Source: Clostridiaceae bacterium UBA4839
GTDB lineage: Bacteria; Bacillota; Clostridia; Clostridiales; Caloramatoraceae
Reading direction: 5' to 3'
NCBI GenBank assembly: GCA_002400085.1
Contig: DHEX01000083.1
Span: 3,652-37,066 of the forward strand
DNA length: 33,415 bases
Each line of letters begins with the position of its first letter. Position 1 is the stretch's first letter. Below are positions 18,230-26,226 of the stretch, one piece after another. The notes under the pieces were generated by a model. It was not told the DNA's origin and made no database searches. It worked only from the letters and a program-made list of their open reading frames with translations. Made by a program: the position numbers and the translations under genes.

Positions 18230-18691
18230 ATGAAGTGCCCTTTTTGTAATTATAGTGAAACTAAAGTTTTAGATTCGAGGCCAACTGAAGATAACCTTTC
18301 AATTAGACGAAGGCGTGAATGTTTAAGATGTCAGAAAAGATTCACTACATATGAAAAAGTTGAAGATATTCCTGTTTATGTTATAAAAAAAGATGGAAGC
18401 AGAGAGCCTTTTAATAAGAGAAAAATATTGAATGGGATGCTCAAATCTTGTGAAAAAAGACCTATAGCAATATCTGATTTGGAGAAAATTGTAGATGATA
18501 TTGAAATGCAAATCAACAATACCATGCAGCAGGAAGTCAGAAGTGATTATATCGGTGAACTTGTTATGCAGCATTTAAAAAAACTAGATGATGTTGCATA
18601 TGTTAGGTTCGCATCTGTTTATAAGCAATTTAAAGATATAAATTCATTTGCTGATGAACTTCAAAAAATTCTTGAAGAGAACAAAAAATGA
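18230..18691 (+). CDS. nrdR: NrdR, ribonucleotide reductase repressor
   Basis: ATP/dATP-sensing transcriptional repressor of ribonucleotide reductase genes. The 153 residues start with a zinc ribbon (C3-x2-C6 and C31-x2-C34) containing SRPTEDNLSIRRRRECLRC, followed by an ATP-cone domain (about 49-139; VIKKDGSREPFNKRKI). ATG follows GAAGGAGGAAG. The gene ends at a terminator hairpin that overlaps its stop codon. No nrd gene lies in the window, so its targets are elsewhere. Confidence 0.97.
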   Translation: MKCPFCNYSETKVLDSRPTEDNLSIRRRRECLRCQKRFTTYEKVEDIPVYVIKKDGSREPFNKRKILNGMLKSCEKRPIAISDLEKIVDDIEMQINNTMQQEVRSDYIGELVMQHLKKLDDVAYVRFASVYKQFKDINSFADELQKILEENKK

Positions 18692-18728
18692 TAATCTTGC
18701 CTCATCTTTTGATGAAGCAAGATTATTT
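18691..18728 (+). terminator. Hairpin terminator after nrdR
   Basis: Stem ATAATCTTGC (18691-18700) with GCAAGATTAT (18717-18726), extended inward by TCATC/GATGA around TTTT. The T tail is short, so termination may be weak. Confidence 0.7.
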
Positions 18729-18738
18729 GATATTATCT

Positions 18739-18823
18739 GTAATTCACAATTTAGATTTAATTTTGTATTACAACAGTAGAATAATGCGAAGCAAATTTAA
18801 TATACAGATGCTCTATTTCTATC
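18739..18823. repeat. Degenerate family B repeat remnant
   Basis: Contains ATTTAGATTTAAT (18749-18761), identical to the core of the family B repeat at 16819-16831. An 8-bp inverted repeat, AATGCGAA (18783-18790) and TTCGCATT (18992-18999), brackets the neighbouring family A element. The rest of the 392-base nrdR-DUF512 gap, from 19000 to 19064, shows nothing I can name. Confidence 0.45.
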
Positions 18824-18970
18824 GTAGGGAACGGTCTTGACCGTTCCGTTGATGAATGGGCGGAATTGGGAGGACGAAACGGTGCCAACACCCAGGTAGT
18901 AATTCTATTCTATGGTATTTACAGGATAATCTGAATTTGGTGCGGCGGAACGGTCAAGACCGTTCCCTAC
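18824..18970. mobile_element. MITE-like element, family A, 147 bp with 24-bp terminal inverted repeats
   Basis: The left end (18824-18847) is GTAG plus the near-palindrome GGAACGGTCTTGACCGTTCC; the right end (18947-18970) is its exact reverse complement. Each end is therefore itself a 9-bp stem-loop. The interior is clearly more GC-rich than the surrounding sequence and encodes no convincing protein. The same 24-bp end recurs at 24335-24358 and 26227-26250. TA just inside GTAG/CTAC would fit a TA-targeting transposase supplied in trans; that is inference. Confidence 0.7.
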
Positions 18971-19083
18971 CTATAATCATATTATTAGAAATTCGCATTT
19001 TGAAGTTGGCATTATGTATTATGTTGCTTAATGCATAGTTAGATGTTATTATTTAATAAGCTGAATGGAGGAAATAACAGTTT

Positions 19084-20403
19084 ATGAGTTTATTGGTTAA
19101 AGAAGTTATTAAAAATAGTATTGCTGAAAAAAATAAAATTGAGCCTAATGATATCATATTAAAAATAAATGATAGCGATGTTAAGGATATGCTTGAATAT
19201 AAATTCTTAACAGCTGATGAGAGCTTAAAACTAACAATTCAAAGAAATAATGATATTATTATAGTTAATGTTAGTAAAGATTTTTATGAAGATTTAGGAA
19301 TGGTTATAGAAGATGATAGTTTAAATTCTCCTAAGACCTGCCATAATAAATGCGTTTTTTGCTTTATTGATCAGCTTCCCAAAAATATGAGAAAAAGTTT
19401 ATATATAAAGGATGATGATTCGAGATTTTCTTTTTTATATGGCAATTTCATAACACTCACAAATATGACCTATGAAGATTTAAATAGGATAATTAAATAT
19501 AGAATAAGCCCTGTTAATATATCTGTTCATACAACAAATCCAGAGCTTAGAATTAAAATGCTTAACAATAAAAATGCCGGTGATATATTAAATAAGATTA
19601 AAATATTGGCAGATGGCGGTATAAAGATGAACTGCCAAATTGTTCTTTGTCCTGGAATTAATGATGGGGATGAACTTATTAATACTGTAAATGACTTATA
19701 CAAGTTTTTCCCTTCAATAACAGATGTTGCAGTGGTTCCTGTAGGGGTTACTAAGTTTAGAAAAAATCCAATAAAAATTTTTAATAAAACCTCTGCCAAT
19801 AAAGTAATTGATTTGGTTTCAAAACTTCAAAGTAAGTTTGTTAATGAAACTGGAATCCCATTTGTAAGATTAGCAGATGAATTATATTTAATGGCTGACG
19901 CTCCGCTTCCTCCTTATGATCATTATGAGGATTTTGCTCAGTTAGAAGATGGCATAGGAATGATAAGATACTTTAAACACTGTATTTTTAGTTCATTAAA
20001 ACATTCTGAATTTAAAGGAAATGGAAATAATATTGGCATAATCACTGGCACTTTAGCAGAAAAATTTATGAAAGAAGTATGCTGCCATATTGAAAAAAAA
20101 CTTGATATTAATATAAATGTTTATGCTGTTAAAAATGAATATTTTGGTGAAAGTATAACTGTTTCAGGGCTTATAACTGGAAAAGATATAATAAATCAAT
20201 TAAAGGGTAAAATAAGTGAAAATGTAGTGCTTATTCCTGCAAACATGTTAAAGGCTGATGAGGATATTTTTTTGGATGATATAAAGTTAAGCGATTTAGA
20301 AAAGGAACTTGATCTTAAAATAATAAAATGCAAGTATACAGGTGAAGACTTTATAAAAAATATAAGAGAGGTGATAAAATGTCAAAACCAATTGTTGCAG
20401 TAG
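19084..20403 (+). CDS. DUF512 radical-SAM protein with N-terminal PDZ-like domain
   Basis: Putative Fe-S oxidoreductase of 439 residues. The N-terminus (about 1-65) resembles a PDZ domain (IEPNDIILKINDSDV), followed by a cysteine cluster C86-x3-C90-x2-C93 (CHNKCVFCF) typical of radical-SAM Fe-S binding, and then RFSFLYGNFITLTN and a C-terminal DUF512 region. The family is widespread in Clostridia and normally sits just upstream of der, as here, with a 25-base overlap. The substrate is unknown. ATG at 19084 has GGAGG about 13 bases upstream, a somewhat long spacing. Confidence 0.9.
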   Translation: MSLLVKEVIKNSIAEKNKIEPNDIILKINDSDVKDMLEYKFLTADESLKLTIQRNNDIIIVNVSKDFYEDLGMVIEDDSLNSPKTCHNKCVFCFIDQLPKNMRKSLYIKDDDSRFSFLYGNFITLTNMTYEDLNRIIKYRISPVNISVHTTNPELRIKMLNNKNAGDILNKIKILADGGIKMNCQIVLCPGINDGDELINTVNDLYKFFPSITDVAVVPVGVTKFRKNPIKIFNKTSANKVIDLVSKLQSKFVNETGIPFVRLADELYLMADAPLPPYDHYEDFAQLEDGIGMIRYFKHCIFSSLKHSEFKGNGNNIGIITGTLAEKFMKEVCCHIEKKLDININVYAVKNEYFGESITVSGLITGKDIINQLKGKISENVVLIPANMLKADEDIFLDDIKLSDLEKELDLKIIKCKYTGEDFIKNIREVIKCQNQLLQ

Positions 20404-21695
20404 TAGGAAGACCTAATGTTGGTAAATCAACACTTTTTAATAAATTATGCGGAAAAAGGATTGCAATTGTTGAGGATACTCCTGGAGTCACAAGGGATAG
20501 AATTTACTCCGATGTTGAATGGTTAAACTATTCATTTACGCTAATTGATACTGGCGGAATAGAGCCTGAAAGTGAGGATATTATTCTAAAGCAAATGAAA
20601 AGGCAAGCAGAAATTGCTATTGAAACATCTGATGTGATTATTTTCATGGTGGATGGAAGAGAGGGAATTACACCAGCGGATACGGAAGTTTCAAATATGC
20701 TTAGAAAAACAAAAAAACCAGTTTTACTTGTGGTAAATAAAATTGATAATTTAAAGCTTGAGGATAATAAGTATGAATTTTATAATCTTGGAATAGGTGA
20801 ACCAATTGCAATTTCAGCTTCTTTAAGTTTGGGAATTGGTGATATGCTGGATGAAGTGGTTAAGCATTTTAATGGGATACATGAAAATAATGAGGATGAA
20901 GCTCAAATCAAAGTTGCCATAATTGGAAAGCCTAATACAGGTAAGTCATCACTGCTTAACAGACTTTGTGGAGAGGAAAGGGCTATTGTTAGTGATATTC
21001 CAGGAACAACAAGGGATGCAATAGACAGCTATGTTTCAATAGGTGAAAACAAGTTTTTATTTATTGATACTGCAGGGATTAGAAGAAAAAGTAAAGTTAA
21101 GGAAGAGGTAGAAAAGTACAGTGTTCTAAGAGCGCTGACCTCCATTGAAAAAGCTGATGTATGCATTTTAATGATTGATGCTTCAGAAGGTATAACAGAG
21201 CAGGACGAAAAAATTGCTGGATATGCTCATGAATCAGGAAAAGGCATTGTAATTGCAGTAAATAAGTGGGATGCTATTGAAAAGGATGATAAGACTATGA
21301 GTGCATTTACAAAGAAAATAAGAACACAGTTAGCATTTATTTCTTATGCACCTATAGTTTTTATTTCAGTTAAAAATAATTTACGAATAGACAAACTCAT
21401 TGATACAGTTGTATATGTTTCTAATCAATGTGCACTAAGAATCAGTACAGGGGTGTTAAATGAGATCATTAGCCAAGCTATTATGATGCAGCAGCCTCCT
21501 ATTGATAGAGGAAAGGCACTAAAAATATATTATGCAACTCAAGTAGCTGTAAGGCCACCACAGTTTGTATTTTTTGTTAATGATATAAATATAGTTCATT
21601 TTTCATATGAGAGATATCTTGAAAATCAAATAAGGGCACATTTTGGTTTCGAGGGAACCCCTATAAAAATTTCCTATAGACCCAAAAGTGAATAG
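20379..21695 (+). CDS. der: Der (EngA), double-GTPase ribosome assembly factor
   Basis: Essential GTPase for 50S subunit maturation. The 438 residues carry two G domains: G1 GRPNVGKS (10-17), DTGG (57-60), NKID (120-123) in the first, and GKPNTGKS (183-190), DTAG, NKWD in the second, followed by a KH-like C-terminal domain (about 350-438). It starts inside the end of the DUF512 gene with AGAGAGGTGAT upstream, so translation is probably coupled. In many Firmicutes plsY lies between der and gpsA; here gpsA follows directly. Confidence 0.98.
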   Translation: MSKPIVAVVGRPNVGKSTLFNKLCGKRIAIVEDTPGVTRDRIYSDVEWLNYSFTLIDTGGIEPESEDIILKQMKRQAEIAIETSDVIIFMVDGREGITPADTEVSNMLRKTKKPVLLVVNKIDNLKLEDNKYEFYNLGIGEPIAISASLSLGIGDMLDEVVKHFNGIHENNEDEAQIKVAIIGKPNTGKSSLLNRLCGEERAIVSDIPGTTRDAIDSYVSIGENKFLFIDTAGIRRKSKVKEEVEKYSVLRALTSIEKADVCILMIDASEGITEQDEKIAGYAHESGKGIVIAVNKWDAIEKDDKTMSAFTKKIRTQLAFISYAPIVFISVKNNLRIDKLIDTVVYVSNQCALRISTGVLNEIISQAIMMQQPPIDRGKALKIYYATQVAVRPPQFVFFVNDINIVHFSYERYLENQIRAHFGFEGTPIKISYRPKSE

Positions 21696-21716
21696 GTGAA
21701 TAGTGGAGGTGTTTTT

Positions 21717-22730
21717 ATGAAAATTGCTATAGTAGGTGCTGGAAGCTGGGGTACAGCTATTGGAATCCTGCTTGCTAAAAAAGGTTATGACATTTCTCTA
21801 TGGGATAGGAAGAAGGAACTTATTGATGAAATTAATAACACCCATGAAAACATTTTTTATCTTCCGGGAGTAATAATTCCATCTAATGCTTTGCCAACTA
21901 ATTCTATAGAGGAATGTATAAATGGCGCAAAGATTATTGTTATGGCTGTGCCTTCCCATGCTGTAAGGGATGTTGGTAATTTTATAAAACCATTTGTTAA
22001 CAAGGAACAAATTTTTGTTAACTTGGCAAAGGGAATTGAAAATATAACTTTCAAAAGAATGTCTGAGATATTAGAGGAAATATTTCCTGATAATAAAATT
22101 ACTGTACTTTCTGGCCCCAGCCATGCTGAAGAAGTATCAAGGGATATACCAACTACAGTGGTTGTTTCATCTAAATGCCAGGAAGCATCAGAATACATAC
22201 AGGATGTATTTATAACTCCAAAATTCAGGGTATATACCAATCCTGATATTATAGGTGTTGAGCTTGGGGGGGCAATAAAAAATATTATTGCTTTAGCAGC
22301 AGGTATATGTGATGGCTTAGGCTATGGGGATAATACAAAAGCGGCGCTTATGACAAGGGGAATAGTGGAAATAGCAAGATTAGGAGTTAAGCTAGGAGCA
22401 CAGCCGCTGACCTTTGCTGGCCTCTCGGGAATAGGTGATCTTATTGTTACATGTACAAGTATGCACTCAAGAAATAGACGCGCTGGAATACTAATTGGGC
22501 AGGGCAAGACTGTAGATGAGGCTGTAAAAGAAGTTAAAATGGTCGTAGAAGGTATTAATGCTACAAAATCTACTTATGCATTATCGCACAAAGTTGGTGT
22601 CGAAATGCCAATTACAAATGAAATATATTTGATACTGTTTGAAGGCAAAGATCCCAAATATGCAGTTTCAGATTTAATGCTTAGAAATAAAAAACATGAA
22701 ATAGAGGAAGTTGTACAAAAGATGTGGTAA
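21717..22730 (+). CDS. gpsA: GpsA, NAD(P)-dependent glycerol-3-phosphate dehydrogenase
   Basis: Reduces dihydroxyacetone phosphate to sn-glycerol-3-phosphate, the backbone of phospholipids. The 337 residues include the Rossmann motif GAGSWGTAIG (residues 7-16), LSGPSHAEEV, and the catalytic-lysine region GGAIKNIIALAAGI followed by NTKAALMTRG. I chose ATG at 21717 because GGAGGT (21704-21709) lies 7 bases upstream and the Rossmann motif then starts where expected; the GTG at 21696 is ahead of that site. A terminator overlaps the stop codon. Confidence 0.97.
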   Translation: MKIAIVGAGSWGTAIGILLAKKGYDISLWDRKKELIDEINNTHENIFYLPGVIIPSNALPTNSIEECINGAKIIVMAVPSHAVRDVGNFIKPFVNKEQIFVNLAKGIENITFKRMSEILEEIFPDNKITVLSGPSHAEEVSRDIPTTVVVSSKCQEASEYIQDVFITPKFRVYTNPDIIGVELGGAIKNIIALAAGICDGLGYGDNTKAALMTRGIVEIARLGVKLGAQPLTFAGLSGIGDLIVTCTSMHSRNRRAGILIGQGKTVDEAVKEVKMVVEGINATKSTYALSHKVGVEMPITNEIYLILFEGKDPKYAVSDLMLRNKKHEIEEVVQKMW

Positions 22731-22746
22731 ATCCACATCTTTTTTG
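22721..22746 (+). terminator. Rho-independent terminator overlapping the gpsA stop
   Basis: Stem GATGTGG / CCACATC around TAAAT (which contains the stop codon), then six T. It separates gpsA from spoIVA, so spoIVA should have its own promoter; I see no clear sigma-E consensus in the 62 bases left. Confidence 0.85.
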
Positions 22747-22808
22747 TTCTAAATATATTTTTGAAAAATATATATGTAAAAGAAAAAATATATTTAGGAG
22801 GTTATTGT

Positions 22809-24290
22809 GTGGAGAATTTTGACATATATAAAGACATATCAGAAAGAACACAAGGCGATATATACGTTGGAGTAGTGGGACCAGTTAGAACAGGAAAATC
22901 AACATTCATAAGAAAATTTATGGAATTAATAGTTATACCTAATATTAGTAACAATTATAAAAAGGAAAGAGCAAAAGATACATTACCACAAAGCGGCTCT
23001 GGGAAAACAATTACTACAGTTGAACCTAAATTTGTTCCAAATGATGAAGCAGTAGAAATTGAACTGAGTGACAATGCAAAAATGAGAGTTAGAATGGTTG
23101 ATTGTGTTGGGTATATGGTAAATGGAGCAACCGGGCACATAGAAAATAACGAGCCAAGAATGGTAAAGACTCCTTGGTATGATGAAGAAATTCCTTTTCT
23201 TGAAGCTGCTGAAATTGGAACGCGAAAGGTTATAAAAGAACATTCAACTATTGGATTTGTTGTAACAACTGATGGCTCAATTACAGAAATTCCAAGAGAA
23301 AATTATATTGAAGCTGAAGAAAAGGTAATTAATGAGTTAAAGGAGATAAATAAACCATTTATTATTTTATTAAATTCAGTACATCCGTACAACCCGGATA
23401 CTATTAATTTGAGAAAAAACCTTGAAGAAAAATATGATGTTCCTGTTCAAATAATTGATGCACTAAATATGAAAACTGAAGACGTAAATTCAATTATTGA
23501 AAAGATATTATTTGAATTCCCAGTTAGAGAAATTGGAATCAGGCTTCCTGAATGGATTGAATCACTTGATAATTCACATTGGCTTAAGAAAAATTTTATC
23601 ACTGCAATCAAAAGTTCAATGAATTCAATAAATAAATTAAGAGATATAAAGCCTGCAGCAAGCGGATATAAAGGGTATGAATTTGTTGGCGATGCCTCCC
23701 TCGATGAGATAACATTAGGTGAAGGGACTGCAGCGTTAACTTTGAAAGTTAAAGAAGGTTTATTCTTTAGAGTTTTAGGTGAGATATCAGGTTTTAACAT
23801 TGATTGCGAATATACACTGCTTAATTTGATGAAAGAACTGACTTATGCAAAAAAGGAATATGATAAAATTGCAGATGCTTTAAGGGATGTAAAAGAAACT
23901 GGATATGGCCTTGTACCTCCGCAGCTTGATGAACTTAAGCTTGAAGAGCCAGAAATTGTACAGCAGGGCAATAGTTTTGGAGTTAAACTTAGAGCTAGTG
24001 CACCGTCACTTCATTTTATTAAAGCAAATGTTGAAACAGAAGTTTCACCAATAGTTGGCACAGAAAGGCAGGGGGAAGAGCTTGTAAAATCACTGCTTGA
24101 TGAATTTGAAAACGATCCGCAAAAGATATGGCAGTCAAATATGTTTGGCAAATCATTAGAAGAGCTTGTAAAGGAAGGATTGCAAAACAAATTATATAGA
24201 ATGCCAGAGGATGTACAGGATAAGCTTCAAAGAACACTTCAAAAGATCATAAACGAGGGCAATGGTGGTTTGATCTGTATAATATTATAG
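22809..24290 (+). CDS. spoIVA: SpoIVA, spore-coat morphogenetic ATPase
   Basis: Polymerising ATPase that forms the basement layer of the spore coat on the outer forespore membrane. The 493 residues match the known length (about 492). The Walker A motif GPVRTGKST is at 24-32, the region LPQSGSGKTITTVEPKFVP follows, and DCVGYMVNGATGH provides the Walker B/switch area. I chose GTG at 22809 (MENFDIYKDI) because AGGAGG at 22796-22801 lies 7 bases upstream and the protein then aligns with SpoIVA proteins; an upstream ATG at 22761 lies before that site. It is normally sigma-E controlled, and sigE lies in this window. Confidence 0.97.
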   Translation: MENFDIYKDISERTQGDIYVGVVGPVRTGKSTFIRKFMELIVIPNISNNYKKERAKDTLPQSGSGKTITTVEPKFVPNDEAVEIELSDNAKMRVRMVDCVGYMVNGATGHIENNEPRMVKTPWYDEEIPFLEAAEIGTRKVIKEHSTIGFVVTTDGSITEIPRENYIEAEEKVINELKEINKPFIILLNSVHPYNPDTINLRKNLEEKYDVPVQIIDALNMKTEDVNSIIEKILFEFPVREIGIRLPEWIESLDNSHWLKKNFITAIKSSMNSINKLRDIKPAASGYKGYEFVGDASLDEITLGEGTAALTLKVKEGLFFRVLGEISGFNIDCEYTLLNLMKELTYAKKEYDKIADALRDVKETGYGLVPPQLDELKLEEPEIVQQGNSFGVKLRASAPSLHFIKANVETEVSPIVGTERQGEELVKSLLDEFENDPQKIWQSNMFGKSLEELVKEGLQNKLYRMPEDVQDKLQRTLQKIINEGNGGLICIIL

Positions 24291-24334
24291 TTTAAACAAA
24301 AGCTTTCTTTCTGGGGGCTGTTGCAAAATAAAAT

Positions 24335-24395
24335 GTAGGGAACGGTCTTGACCGTTCCGCCCCCACGATTCCGTGCATTCCCCAGAGGAACGGTC
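24335..24395. repeat. Family A repeat, truncated copy after spoIVA
   Basis: GTAG plus GGAACGGTCTTGACCGTTCC (24335-24358), followed 28 bases later by the half site GGAACGGTC (24387-24395), as if the interior and right end of a 147-bp element had been lost. TGGGGGC (24312-24318) and GCCCCCA (24359-24365) flank the palindrome and could pair, giving a long hairpin after spoIVA. Confidence 0.65.
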
Positions 24396-24435
24396 ATATT
24401 ATAACAAATATTCTCATTTACACTAAAAGCCACAG

Positions 24436-24461
24436 AAAAATAGCTCGTGATTTCACGAGCT
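24436..24461 (-). terminator. Rho-independent terminator for the minus-strand microprotein unit
   Basis: Stem AGCTCGTG / CACGAGCT (24442-24449 with 24454-24461) with a four-base loop. On the minus strand it is followed by TTTTT (plus-strand A run 24436-24440). It lies nine bases past the stop codon of the 42-residue minus-strand ORF, which supports that ORF being transcribed. Confidence 0.75.
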
Positions 24462-24470
24462 TATTAATAT

Positions 24471-24599
24471 TTAAAATAATAAATAATCATTCATTTTAAT
24501 ACAAATTTGTTTCTTATTACTGCCTTTTTTCTTTTTTTCAACTGTAGATTTTTTTGGCTGTAAGTTTTCTTTATCAACTTTTAAGTCGATAATATCCAT
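24471..24599 (-). CDS. 42-residue basic microprotein, unknown
   Basis: Small minus-strand ORF of 42 codons starting MDIIDLKVDKENLQ, with a lysine cluster VEKKKKGSNKK and ending CIKMNDYLLF. It has an AAGGAG site 8 bases before ATG and an intrinsic terminator directly after its stop, both strong signs of a real gene. It is highly basic with no signal peptide or membrane helix, so it might bind nucleic acid or an acidic surface; this is speculation. I do not recognise the family. It forms a unit with the 22-residue ORF upstream. Confidence 0.6.
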   Translation of the reverse strand: MDIIDLKVDKENLQPKKSTVEKKKKGSNKKQICIKMNDYLLF

Positions 24600-24642
24600 A
24601 AAATCATCTCCTTCATTAAATTATATTTAATTTGGTTTGATT

Positions 24643-24711
24643 TTATGTGAATGAGTCATCTGTTTTGTGGAATAATCCTTGCGAAAAAATGACTCCATCA
24701 AGTAGAACCAT
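24643..24711 (-). CDS. 22-residue microprotein or leader peptide, unknown
   Basis: Minus-strand ORF of 22 codons beginning MVLLDGVIFSQ and ending TDDSFT. It has a perfect AGGAGG site 7 bases before ATG and lies about 45 bases downstream of a good promoter. The next ORF starts 43 bases after its stop with its own ribosome site. It may be a leader peptide controlling the 42-residue ORF or a microprotein in its own right. There is no run of one amino acid and no attenuator-like alternative hairpin that I can see. Unrecognised. Confidence 0.5.
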   Translation of the reverse strand: MVLLDGVIFSQGLFHKTDDSFT

Positions 24712-24764
24712 TATAAAACCTCCTAAAATAATTGCTGTCAATTATTTTATAAGTATCTACTATT

Positions 24765-24793
24765 ATAATAGCACATATTGATTTATGTGACAA
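24765..24793 (-). promoter_or_regulatory. Sigma-A-type promoter for the microprotein unit
   Basis: On the minus strand TTGTCA (24793-24788) and TATTAT (24770-24765) are separated by 17 bases, with TG one base before the -10 (extended -10). The expected transcript start is near 24757, about 45 bases before the first ATG. Confidence 0.6.
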
Positions 24794-24955
24794 ATTGATA
24801 TAATCAGTACAAATATTCTTAATGATGAATTATTCCTGCTTATTATATGAAAAATAGGGTTTTGCTCAAAAGTGCTTAATGTTCCTTTGATTTTAAAAAA
24901 GAATTGCAAATTTAAATGAAATAAAAAAAGGATAAAATGATTTTATGCAGAATAA

Positions 24956-24982
24956 TTGATATAAGCACATTTGTGCTATAAT
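24956..24982 (+). promoter_or_regulatory. Extended -10 promoter with operator-like palindrome upstream of ylmE
   Basis: TGCTATAAT (24974-24982) is an extended -10; TTGATA (24956-24961) is 15 bases upstream, short for a -35. The palindrome AGCACATTTGTGCT (24964-24977) fills the spacer and touches the -10, where a repressor could act. The stretch 24794-24955 between the two divergent promoters shows nothing else. Confidence 0.5.
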
Positions 24983-25030
24983 GTTATTAAATATATAGAT
25001 TATTTTTATAACTTTATAGGGAGTGATTTA

Positions 25031-25717
25031 ATGACATTAGAAGAAAAAGTACATCTGGTTCAAAATAATATTGAATGTGCCGCAAAAAAATCTGGCAGGA
25101 ATAAAGATGATATATTATTAGTTGCAGCTTCTAAGATGCAGACTGCAGATAAAATAAAAGAAGCCCAAAATTGTGGATTAAGTGTTTTTGGTGAAAATAA
25201 GGCACAGGAACTTTTAGAGAAGTATCCTTATATTGATAATGTAAAATGGCACTTTATAGGCCATTTGCAGAAAAATAAAGTAAAATCTATTATTGATAAG
25301 GTAGAACTTATCCATTCAGTAGACAGTATTGAATTATTAGAGGAGATAGATAAAAGATCTAAAAGCATTAATAAGGTTATGCCAGTTTTGATTCAAATAA
25401 ATATAGGTAAAGAAGAAACTAAGTCGGGGATTAATGAAGATGAAGTAGATTCATTTCTTGAGAAAGCAATAGAATATAAAAATATAAAAATTTCTGGTTT
25501 TATGGCAATACCTCCTAAGGTAGAGAACAAGGAGGATAGTAGAGTTTATTTTACAAGGATGAAAAGCCTTTTTGATAGGGTAAAAGACCTCAAATGCCCT
25601 CAGTTAAACATTAAATACTTATCTATGGGTATGACTAATGATTACGAGATTGCTATTGAAGAAGGGGCTAATATAGTGAGAGTTGGAACGGGAATTTTTG
25701 GGGAAAGAAAATATTAA
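25031..25717 (+). CDS. ylmE: YlmE/YggS, PLP homeostasis protein
   Basis: Pyridoxal-phosphate-binding protein of the YggS/PROSC family, with a role in PLP and amino-acid homeostasis and no established enzymatic reaction. The 228 residues include the PLP-lysine region LLVAASKMQ (lysine 35), FGENKAQEL, WHFIGHLQKNK, the phosphate-binding MGMTNDYEIAIEEGA and the C-terminal VRVGTGIFGER. I chose ATG at 25031 with GGGAGTGA upstream; a longer frame from 24971 lacks family homology and begins close to the -10. sepF follows by 18 bases, as in the division-linked ylm cluster. Confidence 0.95.
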   Translation: MTLEEKVHLVQNNIECAAKKSGRNKDDILLVAASKMQTADKIKEAQNCGLSVFGENKAQELLEKYPYIDNVKWHFIGHLQKNKVKSIIDKVELIHSVDSIELLEEIDKRSKSINKVMPVLIQINIGKEETKSGINEDEVDSFLEKAIEYKNIKISGFMAIPPKVENKEDSRVYFTRMKSLFDRVKDLKCPQLNIKYLSMGMTNDYEIAIEEGANIVRVGTGIFGERKY

Positions 25718-25735
25718 ATTGAAGGAGGATTTCAA

Positions 25736-26209
25736 ATGTCTAAAAAAATTCTAAATCCTTTCAACAAGATGATGGAAGCTATAGGTTTAGTCGACGATGA
25801 TGATGATAATGAAGAAGAAAATAGCACTGATGAGTTTAATTCTGAAGATGAAGAAGAAGATGTGATTGAACCACCTATTTCAAATAATAGCAGAAATAAA
25901 ATTGTCAGCATTAAAACCAATGGTAACCCAAGGGTTTTGCTTAAAAAACCAATAGAGTTTCAGGATATAATGGAAATAGTTGATTCTATAAAATCAAGAA
26001 AAATTGTAATTATGAACTTAACAGATGTGGAATCAAAATTAGCACAAAGGATGATAGATTATGTTGTTGGTGCCATGTATGCACTGCAGGGTTCATTTGA
26101 GGAGATTGCAAGATATATATACATATTAGCACCGGATAATGTAGATATCACAAATGATTTAAAACAGGAAATAGATAAAACCGACTTTTTATCTTTTGGA
26201 AGTAAATAA
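25736..26209 (+). CDS. sepF: SepF, membrane anchor of FtsZ
   Basis: Division protein that polymerises and links FtsZ to the membrane. The 157 residues start with a short amphipathic helix (KKILNPFNKMMEAIG) for membrane binding, then an acidic linker with runs of D and E (about 18-45), then the conserved SepF core (about 60-145: NPRVLLKKPIEFQDIMEIVDS, VIMNLTDVESKLAQRMIDYV, GAMYALQGSFEEIA). ATG follows AAGGAGG. In Firmicutes ylmG and ylmH usually come next; here a repeat-filled gap leads straight to divIVA. Confidence 0.96.
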   Translation: MSKKILNPFNKMMEAIGLVDDDDDNEEENSTDEFNSEDEEEDVIEPPISNNSRNKIVSIKTNGNPRVLLKKPIEFQDIMEIVDSIKSRKIVIMNLTDVESKLAQRMIDYVVGAMYALQGSFEEIARYIYILAPDNVDITNDLKQEIDKTDFLSFGSK

Positions 26210-26226
26210 AAAATGCCGAACAAGCT

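Noticed and set aside
18856..19038. 60-codon plus-strand ORF in the nrdR-DUF512 gap
   Set aside because: It starts inside the 147-bp repeat element, runs through its right palindrome, has an odd composition and no family resemblance, so it is a chance frame of the repeat.
24239..24433. 64-codon minus-strand ORF overlapping the end of spoIVA
   Set aside because: It consists mostly of the family A repeat and the antisense spoIVA end, and lies beyond the minus-strand terminator at 24436-24461.
24643..24711. The 22-codon ORF as the 5' remnant of a frameshifted longer gene joined to the 42-codon ORF
   Set aside because: Each ORF has its own well-spaced ribosome site and the 43 bases between them are AT-rich non-coding sequence in all three frames, so a broken single gene is less likely than two small genes.
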